Source: an uncultured Taibaiella sp. (GTDB lineage Bacteria > Bacteroidota > Bacteroidia > Chitinophagales > Chitinophagaceae). From it: a stretch of 7,562 bases of DNA. Made by a program: the position numbers and the translations under genes. Shown one piece after another: positions 1-7,218 of the stretch. How positions within the stretch are numbered: the first letter of the stretch is position 1; each line of letters starts with the position of its first letter. The notes below the pieces were generated by a model that made no database searches, was not told the origin of the DNA, and saw nothing but the letters and a program-made list of their open reading frames with translations. The DNA is taken from the NCBI GenBank assembly GCA_937871155.1, contig CALMXV010000120.1, positions 1-7,562 on the forward strand, in the 5' to 3' direction.

Positions 1-2
1 GT

Positions 3-971
3 ATTCGTCAACAATTAGAGAAGTTTCTTGATTTTGATGAAAGCCTTCCCAATGCTGCTGTGATGGTGAATAACTATGACTGGCTTAAAGATTACACCTT
101 CTTAGATTTTATTCGTGATGTAGGAAAGCATATCACAGTAGGGTATATGATGTCAAAAGATTCAGTTAAAACAAGAATGGAAACTGGATTGTCCTTTACA
201 GAATTTACCTATCAATTGATTCAAGGGTATGACTTCTACTATCTGTACAAAAAGGATGGGCTGAAACTACAAATGGGTGGTGCAGACCAATGGGGGAATA
301 TTGTTACCGGTACAGAGCTTATCCGTAGAATGAGTGGCGGTGAGGCTTTTGCCATTACAAGCCCATTAATCACTAAAAGCGATGGAGGCAAATTTGGTAA
401 AACAGAAAGCGGTACCATTTGGTTGGATAGAGAAAGAACCTCGCCTTATCAGTTCTATCAGTTTTGGCTGAACTTGAAAGATGAAGATGCTGAAAAACTA
501 ATTTTAAGCTTTTCGTTTAAATCGATAGAAGCAATTCAAACTTTAATTGAATCGCATCGACAAGCACCACATTTAAGAGCATTACAAAAAGCCTTAGCCG
601 AAGAAATAACAGAGCTAGTGCATAGCAAAGAGGATTTATTGTTTGCGCAGCAAGCTTCAGAATTACTATTTGGAAATGCGACAGTAGATACGTTACATCA
701 ACTTTCAGAGCAACAATTATTGGAAGTAATGGAAGGTGTGAAGCAAGTAACTGCTCCAAAAGCTATCGTGCAAGAAGGATTTGATCTCTTAGGGTTTTTG
801 GCAGAACATAAGGTTTTTGCAAGTAAAGGTGAAGCACGTAAAATGATTCAGAGTGGGGGTTTAGTATTAATAAATCAAAAATTAATCAACCGGACTATCA
901 ACTATCAACCGCTGATTTGCTCAACGACAAATACCTGCTTTTCCAAAAAGGGAAGAAGGATTATACCTTAG
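3..971 (+). CDS. tyrS: Tyrosyl-tRNA synthetase, 5'-truncated and frameshifted near the 3' end
   Basis: Class Ic aminoacyl-tRNA synthetase that charges tRNA-Tyr with tyrosine using ATP, in the cytoplasm. The reading frame is open from base 3, so the gene enters from the left edge. About 100 N-terminal residues, including the HIGH-type ATP motif, are missing by comparison with the 424-residue E. coli enzyme. Visible marks (numbering from base 3): the tyrosine-pocket segment YQLIQGYD at about 70-77, GGADQWGN at about 92-99, and the KMSKS-equivalent loop KFGKT at about 130-134. The C-terminal S4 RNA-binding domain begins at about [15 protein letters not shown]. After residue 293 the frame is wrong: the last 29 residues (from [10 protein letters not shown]) do not resemble TyrRS and the stop comes at 969-971. 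The expected ending is found in another frame (see 881-985). GTG at 60 is an internal codon, not the start. Family call is certain. Whether the shift is an error or a real mutation is open. Confidence 0.95.
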   Translation: MRQQLEKFLDFDESLPNAAVMVNNYDWLKDYTFLDFIRDVGKHITVGYMMSKDSVKTRMETGLSFTEFTYQLIQGYDFYYLYKKDGLKLQMGGADQWGNIVTGTELIRRMSGGEAFAITSPLITKSDGGKFGKTESGTIWLDRERTSPYQFYQFWLNLKDEDAEKLILSFSFKSIEAIQTLIESHRQAPHLRALQKALAEEITELVHSKEDLLFAQQASELLFGNATVDTLHQLSEQQLLEVMEGVKQVTAPKAIVQEGFDLLGFLAEHKVFASKGEARKMIQSGGLVLINQKLINRTINYQPLICSTTNTCFSKKGRRIIP

Positions 972-985
972 TAATAGTTGAATAA
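881..985 (+). other. tyrS: Out-of-frame C-terminal end of TyrRS (frameshift continuation)
   Basis: Reading from base 881, one base back from the frame of the upstream part, gives 34 codons beginning [18 protein letters not shown] and ending [12 protein letters not shown], then TAA at 983-985. This matches the usual end of the TyrRS S4 domain: compare E. coli, where the tail ends in a GRFTLLRRGKKNYCLI-type sequence. The switch falls exactly on the run AAAAA at 877-881. Six A's would give an unbroken protein reading INQ-K-INQPDY across the junction. The natural gene therefore probably spans to 985. Confidence 0.88.
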
Positions 986-1054
986 TTGGTTGGAGCCATG
1001 TGTTAGGTCTTAGCTTCATTCGGATTTCAAAGCAGTAGTTATAAAATTTCTTTA

Positions 1055-1086
1055 AAGCCTGTCCACAATACGTTTTGGACAGGTTT
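1055..1086 (+). terminator. Hairpin downstream of tyrS, probable terminator
   Basis: CCTGTCCA (1058-1065) and TGGACAGG (1076-1083) form a perfect 8-bp inverted repeat with a 10-nt loop. It extends outward through one G-U and two A-U pairs to about 11 bp. It lies 70 nt past the restored tyrS stop and just before ispF. The following T-tract is short (TTT, then AATTACTT), so it is a weaker intrinsic terminator than the one after ispF. It could also act as a processing or attenuation hairpin. Confidence 0.55.
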
Positions 1087-1092
1087 AATTAC

Positions 1093-1100
1093 TTACTTTG
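1093..1100 (+). promoter_or_regulatory. Possible Bacteroidota -7 promoter element for ispF
   Basis: TTACTTTG matches 7 of 8 positions of the Bacteroidota -7 consensus TAnnTTTG and ends 5 nt before the ispF ATG. A TTG that could serve as the -33 element is at 1075-1077, but the 15-nt spacing is shorter than usual and it lies inside the hairpin. If real, transcription would start almost at the start codon. Tentative. Confidence 0.25.
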
Positions 1101-1105
1101 CAAGT

Positions 1106-1585
1106 ATGGCATATAGAATTGGACAAGGAATAGATTTCCATCAGTTAGTAGAAGGAAGAGACCTATGGTTGGGCGGAGTAAAAATACCTCATCATAAGGG
1201 CTGTATCGGTCACTCTGATGCGGATGTATTATTACATGCTATTTGCGATGCTTTATTAGGTTCTCTTAGCTTAGGGGATATAGGCTATCATTTTCCGGAT
1301 ACGGACCCAGCTTATAAAAATATTGATAGTAAAGTATTGCTTCGTAGATGCTATAACATGGTTCGTGAGAAGGGATATTGGTTGGTGAATATTGATTCTA
1401 CCTTGCTTTTGCAGGCTCCTAAAATAAAACCGTATGTTTCTCAAATGCAGGAAACTATTGCTCGCATAGTTCATTTAGGAGTAGATGATGTATCTATCAA
1501 AGCTACTACCACAGAACAACTCAGCTTTATAGGCAGACAAGAAGGTGTAGTGGCAACCGCTAATATATTATTACAGAAGTACTAG
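1106..1585 (+). CDS. ispF: 2-C-methyl-D-erythritol 2,4-cyclodiphosphate synthase
   Basis: Fifth enzyme of the non-mevalonate (MEP) isoprenoid pathway. It cyclises CDP-methylerythritol 2-phosphate to 2-C-methyl-D-erythritol 2,4-cyclodiphosphate, releasing CMP. The family is a cytoplasmic homotrimer with one divalent metal per active site. The 159-residue length is normal. The metal ligands are visible as D10 and H12 in GIDFHQL and H44 at the end of the signature SDADVLLH (37-44). Other family blocks are GDIGYHFPDTDP (57-68), QAPKIKPY (103-110) and the CDP-site segment IKATTTEQLSFIGRQEG (131-147). ATG at 1106 fits the family N-terminus (short lead-in, then RIGQGIDFH); no Shine-Dalgarno sequence is seen. 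It stands alone between two hairpins, so it is probably monocistronic. Its neighbour tyrS is unrelated in function. All key residues are intact. Confidence 0.98.
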   Translation: MAYRIGQGIDFHQLVEGRDLWLGGVKIPHHKGCIGHSDADVLLHAICDALLGSLSLGDIGYHFPDTDPAYKNIDSKVLLRRCYNMVREKGYWLVNIDSTLLLQAPKIKPYVSQMQETIARIVHLGVDDVSIKATTTEQLSFIGRQEGVVATANILLQKY

Positions 1586-1600
1586 ACTTTTTCATAAATA

Positions 1601-1645
1601 AAAACACCCAACAGAAGCAAGAATTGTTGCTTGGTTGGGTGTTTT
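1601..1645. terminator. Strong bidirectional intrinsic terminator between convergent genes
   Basis: AAAACACCCAAC (1601-1612) pairs perfectly with GTTGGGTGTTTT (1634-1645). Inside this, AAGCAA (1615-1620) pairs with TTGCTT (1627-1632) around a 6-nt loop, leaving a small AG/G internal bulge. The outer A/T arms give a U-tract to transcripts from either side. It sits 16 nt past the ispF stop on the plus strand and 50 nt past the stop of the convergent TPR gene on the minus strand, so it can end both transcripts. Confidence 0.92.
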
Positions 1646-1694
1646 GTTGTGTATAGCCATTGTAGGCTTGTACGTATGAAATGTTGAGGTGTGT

Positions 1695-3116
1695 TTAGTT
1701 TTGTTTCTTTTTGTAGTAAGTGATTAAATCATTCACTGCAGTTCTCTTTAAGTTTTCCGGATTCAACTCAGTAAACATTTTAAGCTTTTTCAATCCGGTT
1801 TTTAACCCTGCTTCCAGATGCACCAATGCTTCTTTGCTTTTCCCTAAATCAAAAAGACAGAGCGACTTTAAATAATGAAAATCCGGCTTGTCATCACAGT
1901 TTTCTTTGGCTAGTTCTATCTGTGTTAGTGCTTCTTCATAAAATCCGGATAGGTACAATCCTTTGATAAGAGCTACCCATGTAGATTTATTATTGGGTTT
2001 TAATCGTACCGCATTTAAGAAGCAGATTAATGCTTCGTTCTTGACATTCATCTCCATAAGGCAATTGCCTATAGCCATACAATAAGAAGCATTTTCACGA
2101 TTGAGGTGCAATGCTACCGAGTAGGCTTTAACAGCTTTTTCCCATTGCTTTTCACGAGTATAAGTTTCTCCTATTTTATAGAAGATACTATCATCTTCAG
2201 GGCTCAGTTGTGATGCTTGACGATAGTAATATCTAGCCTTGGTAAAGTTCTTTTGTTTCTCATAACAAAAACCCATGGCTTCATAAATCACATCTTCAGG
2301 CTTGGCTATTTCTAAGTGTTTTTCCAAGACTTCTAATGCACGTTCATACCATTTTACGCGCATATAGGCATCAGCCATATTGCGGTAGGCAAATTCAAAT
2401 TTTTCATCAATAGCCACACAGAACTCATAGGCGTCAATAGCCTTCTCATATAGCTTTTCGCTTTGGTAGGCAGAGCCCAAATTAAACCATGCTAAGGCAT
2501 TATATGGGTCTTCGTCAATGATGGAGGCATGAAGGGTAATGCTTTCTTTATTTCTTCCGGTGAAGTCAGCCCAGAAACATAATTTCTGTAAGGCTTCTTC
2601 ATTACGTCTATCTACTTGTAGTATGCGTTTTAGAGTGTCGAACACTGCTTCAAAATCTTCTGCCTCATCATAGACATCTGCTAGTTCTAAAAGGAGTTCA
2701 GTGCGGTCTTTACCTACAAAATCATCAGCTTTTTGTTCTAGTAGTGCTGCTGCCTGGTCATACTTATATTGGCTAAGGAAAATATCGGAACGTAAAAGCA
2801 CTGCATCTAAGCTGCATTGGTCTAGCTGGTCGATTTCATCCAATATATTTAGCGCTTGTCCATACTTCTGTGCTTGTGTAAGGATTTCTGCTTTCAGCAA
2901 AAGGATGTCGCCGGAGAATGGATAATACGTAGCAGCAATTTCGCAGGCTAGTAAGGCTTGTTCTTCATTGCTTCCTTGAAAGTAGAATTCGATGATTTGT
3001 TCAAATTCTTCTTCTTGCAATAGATAGGAAGCTGTTCCTTGTTTCACTTCTTCATACCGACCGAGTAGTTCCTCCATAGAACTCAGCTCATCGTCTAAAA
3101 AATCATCATCTAACAT
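1695..3116 (-). CDS. Cytoplasmic tetratricopeptide repeat (TPR) protein
   Basis: A 473-residue protein built mostly of helical TPR units, which usually serve as protein-binding scaffolds. After a very acidic N-terminus (residues 1-25, many D/E) there are degenerate helical repeats at about 50-200. Clearer 34-residue TPRs follow at about 206-239 (WFNLGSAYQSEKLYEKAIDAY), 240-273, 274-307, 308-341 and 342-375, then weaker ones at 376-409 and 411-444. The typical G/A-Y-A-P positions are visible, for example GSAY, DAY and SPED. There is no signal peptide, membrane helix or enzymatic domain, so it is probably cytosolic. ATG at 3116 is chosen because the acidic lead follows at once and no upstream in-frame start is needed. 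The gene converges on ispF and lies about 100 nt behind the FkbM gene on the same strand. The partner and the exact role cannot be read from the sequence. Confidence 0.9.
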   Translation of the reverse strand: MLDDDFLDDELSSMEELLGRYEEVKQGTASYLLQEEEFEQIIEFYFQGSNEEQALLACEIAATYYPFSGDILLLKAEILTQAQKYGQALNILDEIDQLDQCSLDAVLLRSDIFLSQYKYDQAAALLEQKADDFVGKDRTELLLELADVYDEAEDFEAVFDTLKRILQVDRRNEEALQKLCFWADFTGRNKESITLHASIIDEDPYNALAWFNLGSAYQSEKLYEKAIDAYEFCVAIDEKFEFAYRNMADAYMRVKWYERALEVLEKHLEIAKPEDVIYEAMGFCYEKQKNFTKARYYYRQASQLSPEDDSIFYKIGETYTREKQWEKAVKAYSVALHLNRENASYCMAIGNCLMEMNVKNEALICFLNAVRLKPNNKSTWVALIKGLYLSGFYEEALTQIELAKENCDDKPDFHYLKSLCLFDLGKSKEALVHLEAGLKTGLKKLKMFTELNPENLKRTAVNDLITYYKKKQN

Positions 3117-3132
3117 AGCTTTGGAGTTTTCT

Positions 3133-3140
3133 CAAAAATA
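3133..3140 (-). promoter_or_regulatory. Possible -7 promoter element for the TPR gene
   Basis: On the minus strand this reads TATTTTTG, a full match to the Bacteroidota -7 consensus TAnnTTTG, 16 nt upstream of the TPR start codon. No TTG is found at the usual -33 distance. It lies in the loop of a small inverted repeat (TTTTCTC at 3127-3133 and GAGAAAA at 3141-3147). The surrounding 3117-3220 gap is about 100 nt and holds nothing else I can name. Weak evidence because the motif is short and the region is AT-rich. Confidence 0.3.
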
Positions 3141-3220
3141 GAGAAAATATGAGGCATGTTCCTAATGCTACTATAGACAAAAAAATACTTACCCACATGA
3201 TATGCACAAAGCTAAAATGC

Positions 3221-3985
3221 TTATGGACGGCTTATCTGTAAATGGGTTGAAGGATGTATGTAGAGATAATCGCCATTGACAGGCTCATTATCGAAAGCCG
3301 GTAATCGCTTCAATTCATTTTTAGAAAGGATAAACTTCTCATAGTTTAGGCTTGCCATTAAGGTATCAATTACTTGTTTATGAGTGCCCCAAGTTTCAAT
3401 TTGTAAAATAGGCAAATGCTTTTCCAGTATGCTTTTCATTTCTGGTAATACATATTCTTCATAGCCTTCAATATCGCATTTGATGTAGTCAATTTTGGGT
3501 AGGTCGGCTAAAAGCTGAGAAGCCTTTTTCATTTGCACTTCAAACAAGTAATTGTCTTCGCCTGAAGTGTTTTCTTTTGCTACACTTGCAAGTCCGGTTC
3601 TTAGATAACCAAAATTTTTAGGCACCGACATTTGAATGTTTTTCTCTTCAGTGCCAAGCGCATAGTTGTGAATAGTAATGTGAGTATATTGGCTTACTGC
3701 CCACTGTAATGTTTTATAAAAAGGCACTACAGGCTCAATGGCAATAACTTTTCCTTGTGGAGTTAATGAAGCAAATATCCTGGTGAAATAACCTAAGTTG
3801 CCACCCAAGTCTATCACAGTATCGGTGGGCTTGATAAGTTTTTTTACGAAGTAATGATATTTATAAATCGGGTCATTTTTTAGATAACCCGATTTATAAG
3901 CAATATAAAATAACCGATGTAATGTTTTCAGATATTGCGCTTGTCCTAAACTTTTATAGATCAGTTTTTTTAAAAAATTTATCAT
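3221..3985 (-). CDS. FkbM-family SAM-dependent methyltransferase
   Basis: A 254-residue Rossmann-fold methyltransferase of the FkbM type. The family O-methylates sugars, polyketides or lipids, and in Bacteroidota is often linked to surface glycans. SAM-binding motif I is VIDLGGNLGYF (57-67), with G where the commonest form has A (DxGANxG). The acidic residue that binds the SAM ribose is E84 in AIEPVVP. The family hallmark IDYIKCDIEGYE is at 165-176, followed by the typical P-I-L-Q-I-E strand (192-197). The N-terminal 50 residues are basic and helical with no signal peptide, so the enzyme is probably cytoplasmic and may sit at the membrane. The start at 3985 lies 28 nt behind the acyl-CoA dehydrogenase stop, suggesting co-transcription. 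No Shine-Dalgarno sequence is seen. The substrate cannot be inferred, since no glycosyltransferase or other surface-polysaccharide gene is in view. Confidence 0.9.
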   Translation of the reverse strand: MINFLKKLIYKSLGQAQYLKTLHRLFYIAYKSGYLKNDPIYKYHYFVKKLIKPTDTVIDLGGNLGYFTRIFASLTPQGKVIAIEPVVPFYKTLQWAVSQYTHITIHNYALGTEEKNIQMSVPKNFGYLRTGLASVAKENTSGEDNYLFEVQMKKASQLLADLPKIDYIKCDIEGYEEYVLPEMKSILEKHLPILQIETWGTHKQVIDTLMASLNYEKFILSKNELKRLPAFDNEPVNGDYLYIHPSTHLQISRP

Positions 3986-4013
3986 CTGAAAACTAGAAAT
4001 GGGTGGGATAGTA

Positions 4014-5153
4014 TTAGCTAAGTATGTCGCGGGATATAACTAGTTTTTGAATTTCACTAGTGCCTTCACCTATAGTACAAAGTTTGCTATCACGATAGAA
4101 TTTCTCAACAGGGAAGTCTTTCGTGTAACCATAACCACCAAATACTTGCACGGCATCTGTAGATACTTGTACCGCCACTTCGGAAGCGTAGTATTTAGCC
4201 ATAGCGCTTTCCTTAGTCATTTTTAAGCCTTTATTTTTAAGGTCAGCAGCTTGATAAATTAATAGTTCTGCTGCTTCAATTTTTACTGCCATATCAGCCA
4301 ACTTAAAGGCGATAGCTTGGAAGTTGGAGATGGGTTGGTCAAATTGTTGACGCTCTTTAGAATATTTTAATGCCGCTTCATAAGCGCCTTTTGCGATGCC
4401 TAATGAAAGAGCCGCAATGGAGATTCGTCCACCATCTAATATTTTCATCGCTTGTTTAAATCCTTCACCTACTTCTCCCATACGTTGTGTATCGGATATT
4501 TTACAGTTGTCAAAAATCAACTCAGTAGTTTCAGAAGCACGCATACCCAGTTTATTTTCTTTTTTGCCGGCACTAAAACCTGGTGTTCCTCTTTCAACAA
4601 TAAAAGCAGTTACATTATTTTTAGTACGCGGCTCTCCAGTACGTGCTAGCACTACAGCTACATCCCCGGTTTTGCCGTGGGTTATCCAGTTCTTAGTCCC
4701 GTTTAATACCCAGCCATCACCTTCTCTTGTAGCCGTACATTTCATATTACCTGAGTCACTGCCGGTATTCGCTTCTGTAAGTCCCCAAGCACCTATCCAT
4801 TCGCCGGTAGCTAGTTTAGGAAGGTATTTTTTCTTTTGCTCTTCATTGCCAAAGTATAAAATGTGACCGGTGCAAAGTGAGTTGTGTGCTGCAACAGACA
4901 AGCCTATTGAACCACATACTTTAGCAATTTCACTTACTACAGTTACATACTCGAAATAGCCAAGTCCGCTACCACCATATTCTTGAGGTACTAATACACC
5001 CATAAGACCTAAGGCTCCTAAGCTCTTAAATACTTCAACAGGAAAAATTTGAGCTTCGTCCCATTCCATCATTTGAGGACGGATGTTCTTATTAGCGAAA
5101 TCGCGAATCATAAGAGCAATTTCTTGCTGTGTCTCTGTGTAATTAAAATCCAT
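4014..5153 (-). CDS. Acyl-CoA dehydrogenase (short/medium or branched-chain type)
   Basis: FAD flavoenzyme that makes the alpha,beta double bond in acyl-CoA thioesters, the first step of beta-oxidation or of branched-chain amino acid breakdown, passing electrons to electron-transferring flavoprotein. The 379-residue length is standard. Domain order: N-terminal helical domain (1-120), beta domain with the signature GLTEANTGSD (124-133) and NGTKNWITHG (151-160), then the C-terminal helical domain with KERQQFDQPI (266-275) and QVFGGYGYTKDFPVEKFYRD (335-354). The catalytic base is E363 in TIGEGTSEIQ, the position used by short-chain and most bacterial enzymes; isovaleryl-CoA and long-chain enzymes place it elsewhere. 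ATG at 5153 gives the usual short lead-in MDFNYTETQQ. It starts 12 nt after the helix-hairpin-helix gene and precedes the FkbM gene by 28 nt. Exact chain length cannot be decided from sequence. No residue is missing. Confidence 0.96.
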   Translation of the reverse strand: MDFNYTETQQEIALMIRDFANKNIRPQMMEWDEAQIFPVEVFKSLGALGLMGVLVPQEYGGSGLGYFEYVTVVSEIAKVCGSIGLSVAAHNSLCTGHILYFGNEEQKKKYLPKLATGEWIGAWGLTEANTGSDSGNMKCTATREGDGWVLNGTKNWITHGKTGDVAVVLARTGEPRTKNNVTAFIVERGTPGFSAGKKENKLGMRASETTELIFDNCKISDTQRMGEVGEGFKQAMKILDGGRISIAALSLGIAKGAYEAALKYSKERQQFDQPISNFQAIAFKLADMAVKIEAAELLIYQAADLKNKGLKMTKESAMAKYYASEVAVQVSTDAVQVFGGYGYTKDFPVEKFYRDSKLCTIGEGTSEIQKLVISRDILS

Positions 5154-5165
5154 GGGGATAAATTT

Positions 5166-6047
5166 TTATTCGATACTTAAATAGGGGGCAATTTTACGAT
5201 AAATTTCTTCATTCATCAATGGTACTTGCCTTAATTGTTCAATTTTTTCAAATTGTTTTAGGTTTTCTCGATAGAGGATGATGTGATGGGCAAGTTTTTC
5301 TCCAATGTAAGGATGGCTTTTTAATTGTTCTTCAGTTGCCAGGTTGATTTTAATTTTCTTTAGATGATGCGGATTAATCACCAACTTATTTTTAAGCAAA
5401 GTATATAAGCTATCAGGAAACTTGTAGGCTTCAAGCAATTGTTCGTGTTTGATATATCCTCCTAATTTATCCCTTCTCGATAAGAGTTTATGAGCAAAGA
5501 AGGGGCCTATACCTTTTAGCTGGACCAATGTAGCGGAGTCCGTAGTATTAATAGCTACATGGTCTGGCTCAGGTTTAGAAGGGAAGCGGTTATTAAATGT
5601 ATTCACCGTATTTTGATTTGTAATTTTTATATAAGGTGCTAAATGCTCGTATTGCTCAATGGTGAGTGTATATAGTTTGCTAAAATCTTCCTTGTTCTTA
5701 AACACTTTCCCTTTCCTTCTCCAATTCAAGAGGAGTTTTACTTGTTTGGGGGTTAATCCTAAGGATAGAAAGCTGGTACTATCGAGTGTATTGGGGTCAA
5801 AATAAAACAACTCCGTTTTTGAAATAAGGTTTTTAGAATCAGCTTCTATTGTTGTAGAGTGACTTTGTTTATAAGCTTCCCATGCTACTACTAATGTACT
5901 GTCCTCAGTATAGTCTATGGGTTGTTTATTCCAATAAGGCATTGTGAATAGTGAAAGAAGCAATAAGATAATGATGGCAAGCAGAGCTAAGATACCTCTT
6001 TTTTCTAGTGTGCTGTAATTGATAAAAGATTGTATTATTTTTTTCAT
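5166..6047 (-). CDS. Membrane-anchored protein with three ComEA-like helix-hairpin-helix modules
   Basis: A 293-residue protein with a short positive N-terminus (MKKIIQSF), one hydrophobic helix at about 17-36 (GILALLAIIILLLLSLF), a linker, and three helix-hairpin-helix (HhH) modules like those of the DNA-uptake protein ComEA. Module 1 is at about 81-142 (FDPNTLDSTSFLSLGLTPKQ), module 2 at about 164-224 (INTTDSATLVQLKGIGPFFA) and module 3 at about 231-293 (INLATEEQLKSHPYIGEKLA). Each opens with the N-x-A/D-T/S-xxxL pattern and carries a hairpin of GIG type (GLT, GIG and YIG here). HhH hairpins bind DNA backbone in known families. The anchor predicts that the domains face the periplasm. The role is not known: it could be DNA uptake, but no competence genes are nearby. 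It is the first gene of a tight minus-strand cluster, 12 nt ahead of the acyl-CoA dehydrogenase. I see no clear promoter in 6048-6137. Confidence 0.88.
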   Translation of the reverse strand: MKKIIQSFINYSTLEKRGILALLAIIILLLLSLFTMPYWNKQPIDYTEDSTLVVAWEAYKQSHSTTIEADSKNLISKTELFYFDPNTLDSTSFLSLGLTPKQVKLLLNWRRKGKVFKNKEDFSKLYTLTIEQYEHLAPYIKITNQNTVNTFNNRFPSKPEPDHVAINTTDSATLVQLKGIGPFFAHKLLSRRDKLGGYIKHEQLLEAYKFPDSLYTLLKNKLVINPHHLKKIKINLATEEQLKSHPYIGEKLAHHIILYRENLKQFEKIEQLRQVPLMNEEIYRKIAPYLSIE

Positions 6048-6137
6048 ATAGGATAGAGGGTTGCAGAACCTTAAAGTACAAAAGAAATATAATTTATCTT
6101 GGACTTTCTTAATTTTTGAATCTACTAAAGCATCCTC

Positions 6138-6173
6138 AAAATTTACAAGCTGCCCTTTTGAGCAGCCTGCAAA
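6138..6173 (-). terminator. Minus-strand intrinsic terminator after the T9SS protein gene
   Basis: Read on the minus strand, positions 6173-6160 pair with 6155-6142 around an AAAA loop, giving a stem of up to 14 bp (core GGCTGCTC/GGGCAGCT), followed by TTTT at 6141-6138. Three of the pairs are G-U, so the same arms mismatch when read on the plus strand, which makes the signal strand-specific. It starts about 32 nt past the stop of the secreted-protein gene and separates it from the next minus-strand gene. Confidence 0.75.
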
Positions 6174-6204
6174 CTTTAAAACACCTTTTTTTTCTTATTC
6201 CTCC

Positions 6205-7188
6205 TTACTCTTTCAAAAACCGCCCCACCAGCCGCTCGCCATTTTTAGTAGTTAGCTGTACCATGTATAACCCCTGCGGCAAGGCTTCAATATTGGCAAC
6301 ATCCCCTTCTCCTTGCTGTTCTATAGCACCTTGTAGGGTGCTGATGGTATAGCTGCCTTTGATACTAAAATGGATAGTAGTTTTTGCAGGATTAGGATAG
6401 AGTGTCAATTGAGTAGGATATACCTCCTCTACTCCCGATACCCCTGTGGTGTCTAAATCAAAACCGATACATGATAAAGCACTTATAACAGGTTGACTAA
6501 AAGAAACATAAGCATATTTGCCGCTACTATCTGGTACTCCCATTGTTCTATATTTATTAGGAGATAATAAATCTTGATAACCTATTGTGGTAATATTGCA
6601 ATAACCATGAGAAGTGTCATGCATTAATAGATTATTTATTTGTAAGACTAGATTTTTATTAGGGTCAAACATAAAAGGTACTTGCAAGGGTATTTTTAGC
6701 CACTTTTTATAATTATTTGAAGTTCTTATCAATCCTGAGGAGGAGTCCAAAATATATGGATTAGCTTGTAGCACGGTTGTCAATTCTTTTTCATCATCAA
6801 ACAATAAAAAGCGTTTATTGATAGAGTCGTAACCAAAACTATCTCTAGTGGTAGTACCCATCTGCCATTTAACATTATAAAATTCATACAATCCATTAGT
6901 GTCATAAGTTGTCGCGATATCAATCCATAAATACAACGAGGTTATTTTTCCCTTGGGTGGATACTTAAAATTGCGTGGATAATAGATGCAAACCCACTTT
7001 TGACTAGGCAAACTAGAACTACCGTAACCTTGAGAAAAGACTAATGGTGATAAGTTGCTAACAATTGTTAAAGAAGTATCATCATACTGAGGGGCATAGT
7101 AATACTGAGGTGCTTTACTTGTAACCTGAGAAAAGGCAGTATTGTAACTACCAATGCAAAGCAGTAATAATAACATCAACTGTTTCAT
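6205..7188 (-). CDS. Secreted protein with T9SS type A C-terminal sorting domain
   Basis: A 327-residue exported protein. The N-terminus has a Sec signal peptide (MKQLMLLLLLCIGSYNTAFS, cleavage near residues 19-21); C11 is not in a lipobox, so it is not a lipoprotein. Residues about 22-245 are a beta-rich passenger with few charged catalytic motifs. Its layout (aromatic strand WVCIYYP, GKITSLYLWI, NVKWQMG, then WLKIPLQVPFMFDPNKNLVLQI) recalls an uncharacterised beta-sandwich module I remember from other Bacteroidota secreted proteins; this is recognition by pattern, not a search. The T9SS tail starts at about 258: the YPNPA motif (264-268), short beta strands, LPQGLYMVQL (303-312) and the basic end RFLKE. 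The tail would direct the protein across the outer membrane to be cleaved and attached to or released from the cell surface. It lies 30 nt behind another T9SS gene, suggesting an operon, and no enzymatic function is visible. Confidence 0.88.
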   Translation of the reverse strand: MKQLMLLLLLCIGSYNTAFSQVTSKAPQYYYAPQYDDTSLTIVSNLSPLVFSQGYGSSSLPSQKWVCIYYPRNFKYPPKGKITSLYLWIDIATTYDTNGLYEFYNVKWQMGTTTRDSFGYDSINKRFLLFDDEKELTTVLQANPYILDSSSGLIRTSNNYKKWLKIPLQVPFMFDPNKNLVLQINNLLMHDTSHGYCNITTIGYQDLLSPNKYRTMGVPDSSGKYAYVSFSQPVISALSCIGFDLDTTGVSGVEEVYPTQLTLYPNPAKTTIHFSIKGSYTISTLQGAIEQQGEGDVANIEALPQGLYMVQLTTKNGERLVGRFLKE

Positions 7189-7218
7189 GTCGTTTATATT
7201 TAAGAAGGTTATAAAAAA

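Noticed and set aside
876..884. Programmed -1 ribosomal frameshift in tyrS
   Set aside because: The bases CAA AAA TTA do not form a canonical X XXY YYZ slippery heptamer, and TyrRS is not known to need recoding; a missing A is simpler.
2701..2925. Plus-strand frame antisense to the TPR gene
   Set aside because: Serine- and cysteine-rich translation typical of the complement of a helical-repeat gene; no sign of being coding.
3179..3185. Run of seven T's on the minus strand as a terminator for the FkbM gene
   Set aside because: Only a weak stem of about 5 bp with G-U pairs lies upstream of it, so I do not call a terminator.
3117..3213. Inverted repeat AGCTTTG (3117-3123) and CAAAGCT (3207-3213) flanking the intergenic gap
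   Set aside because: Only 7 bp separated by more than 80 nt in AT-rich DNA, with no target duplication or element between; probably chance.
4396..4866. 156-codon open frame on the plus strand inside the acyl-CoA dehydrogenase gene
   Set aside because: It lies wholly antisense to a gene with all family motifs, and its translation is low-complexity with no recognisable domain. It is a shadow frame.
6061..6352. Two overlapping plus-strand open frames covering the end of the T9SS gene
   Set aside because: They overlap each other, the minus-strand terminator and the conserved sorting domain, and have no family features.
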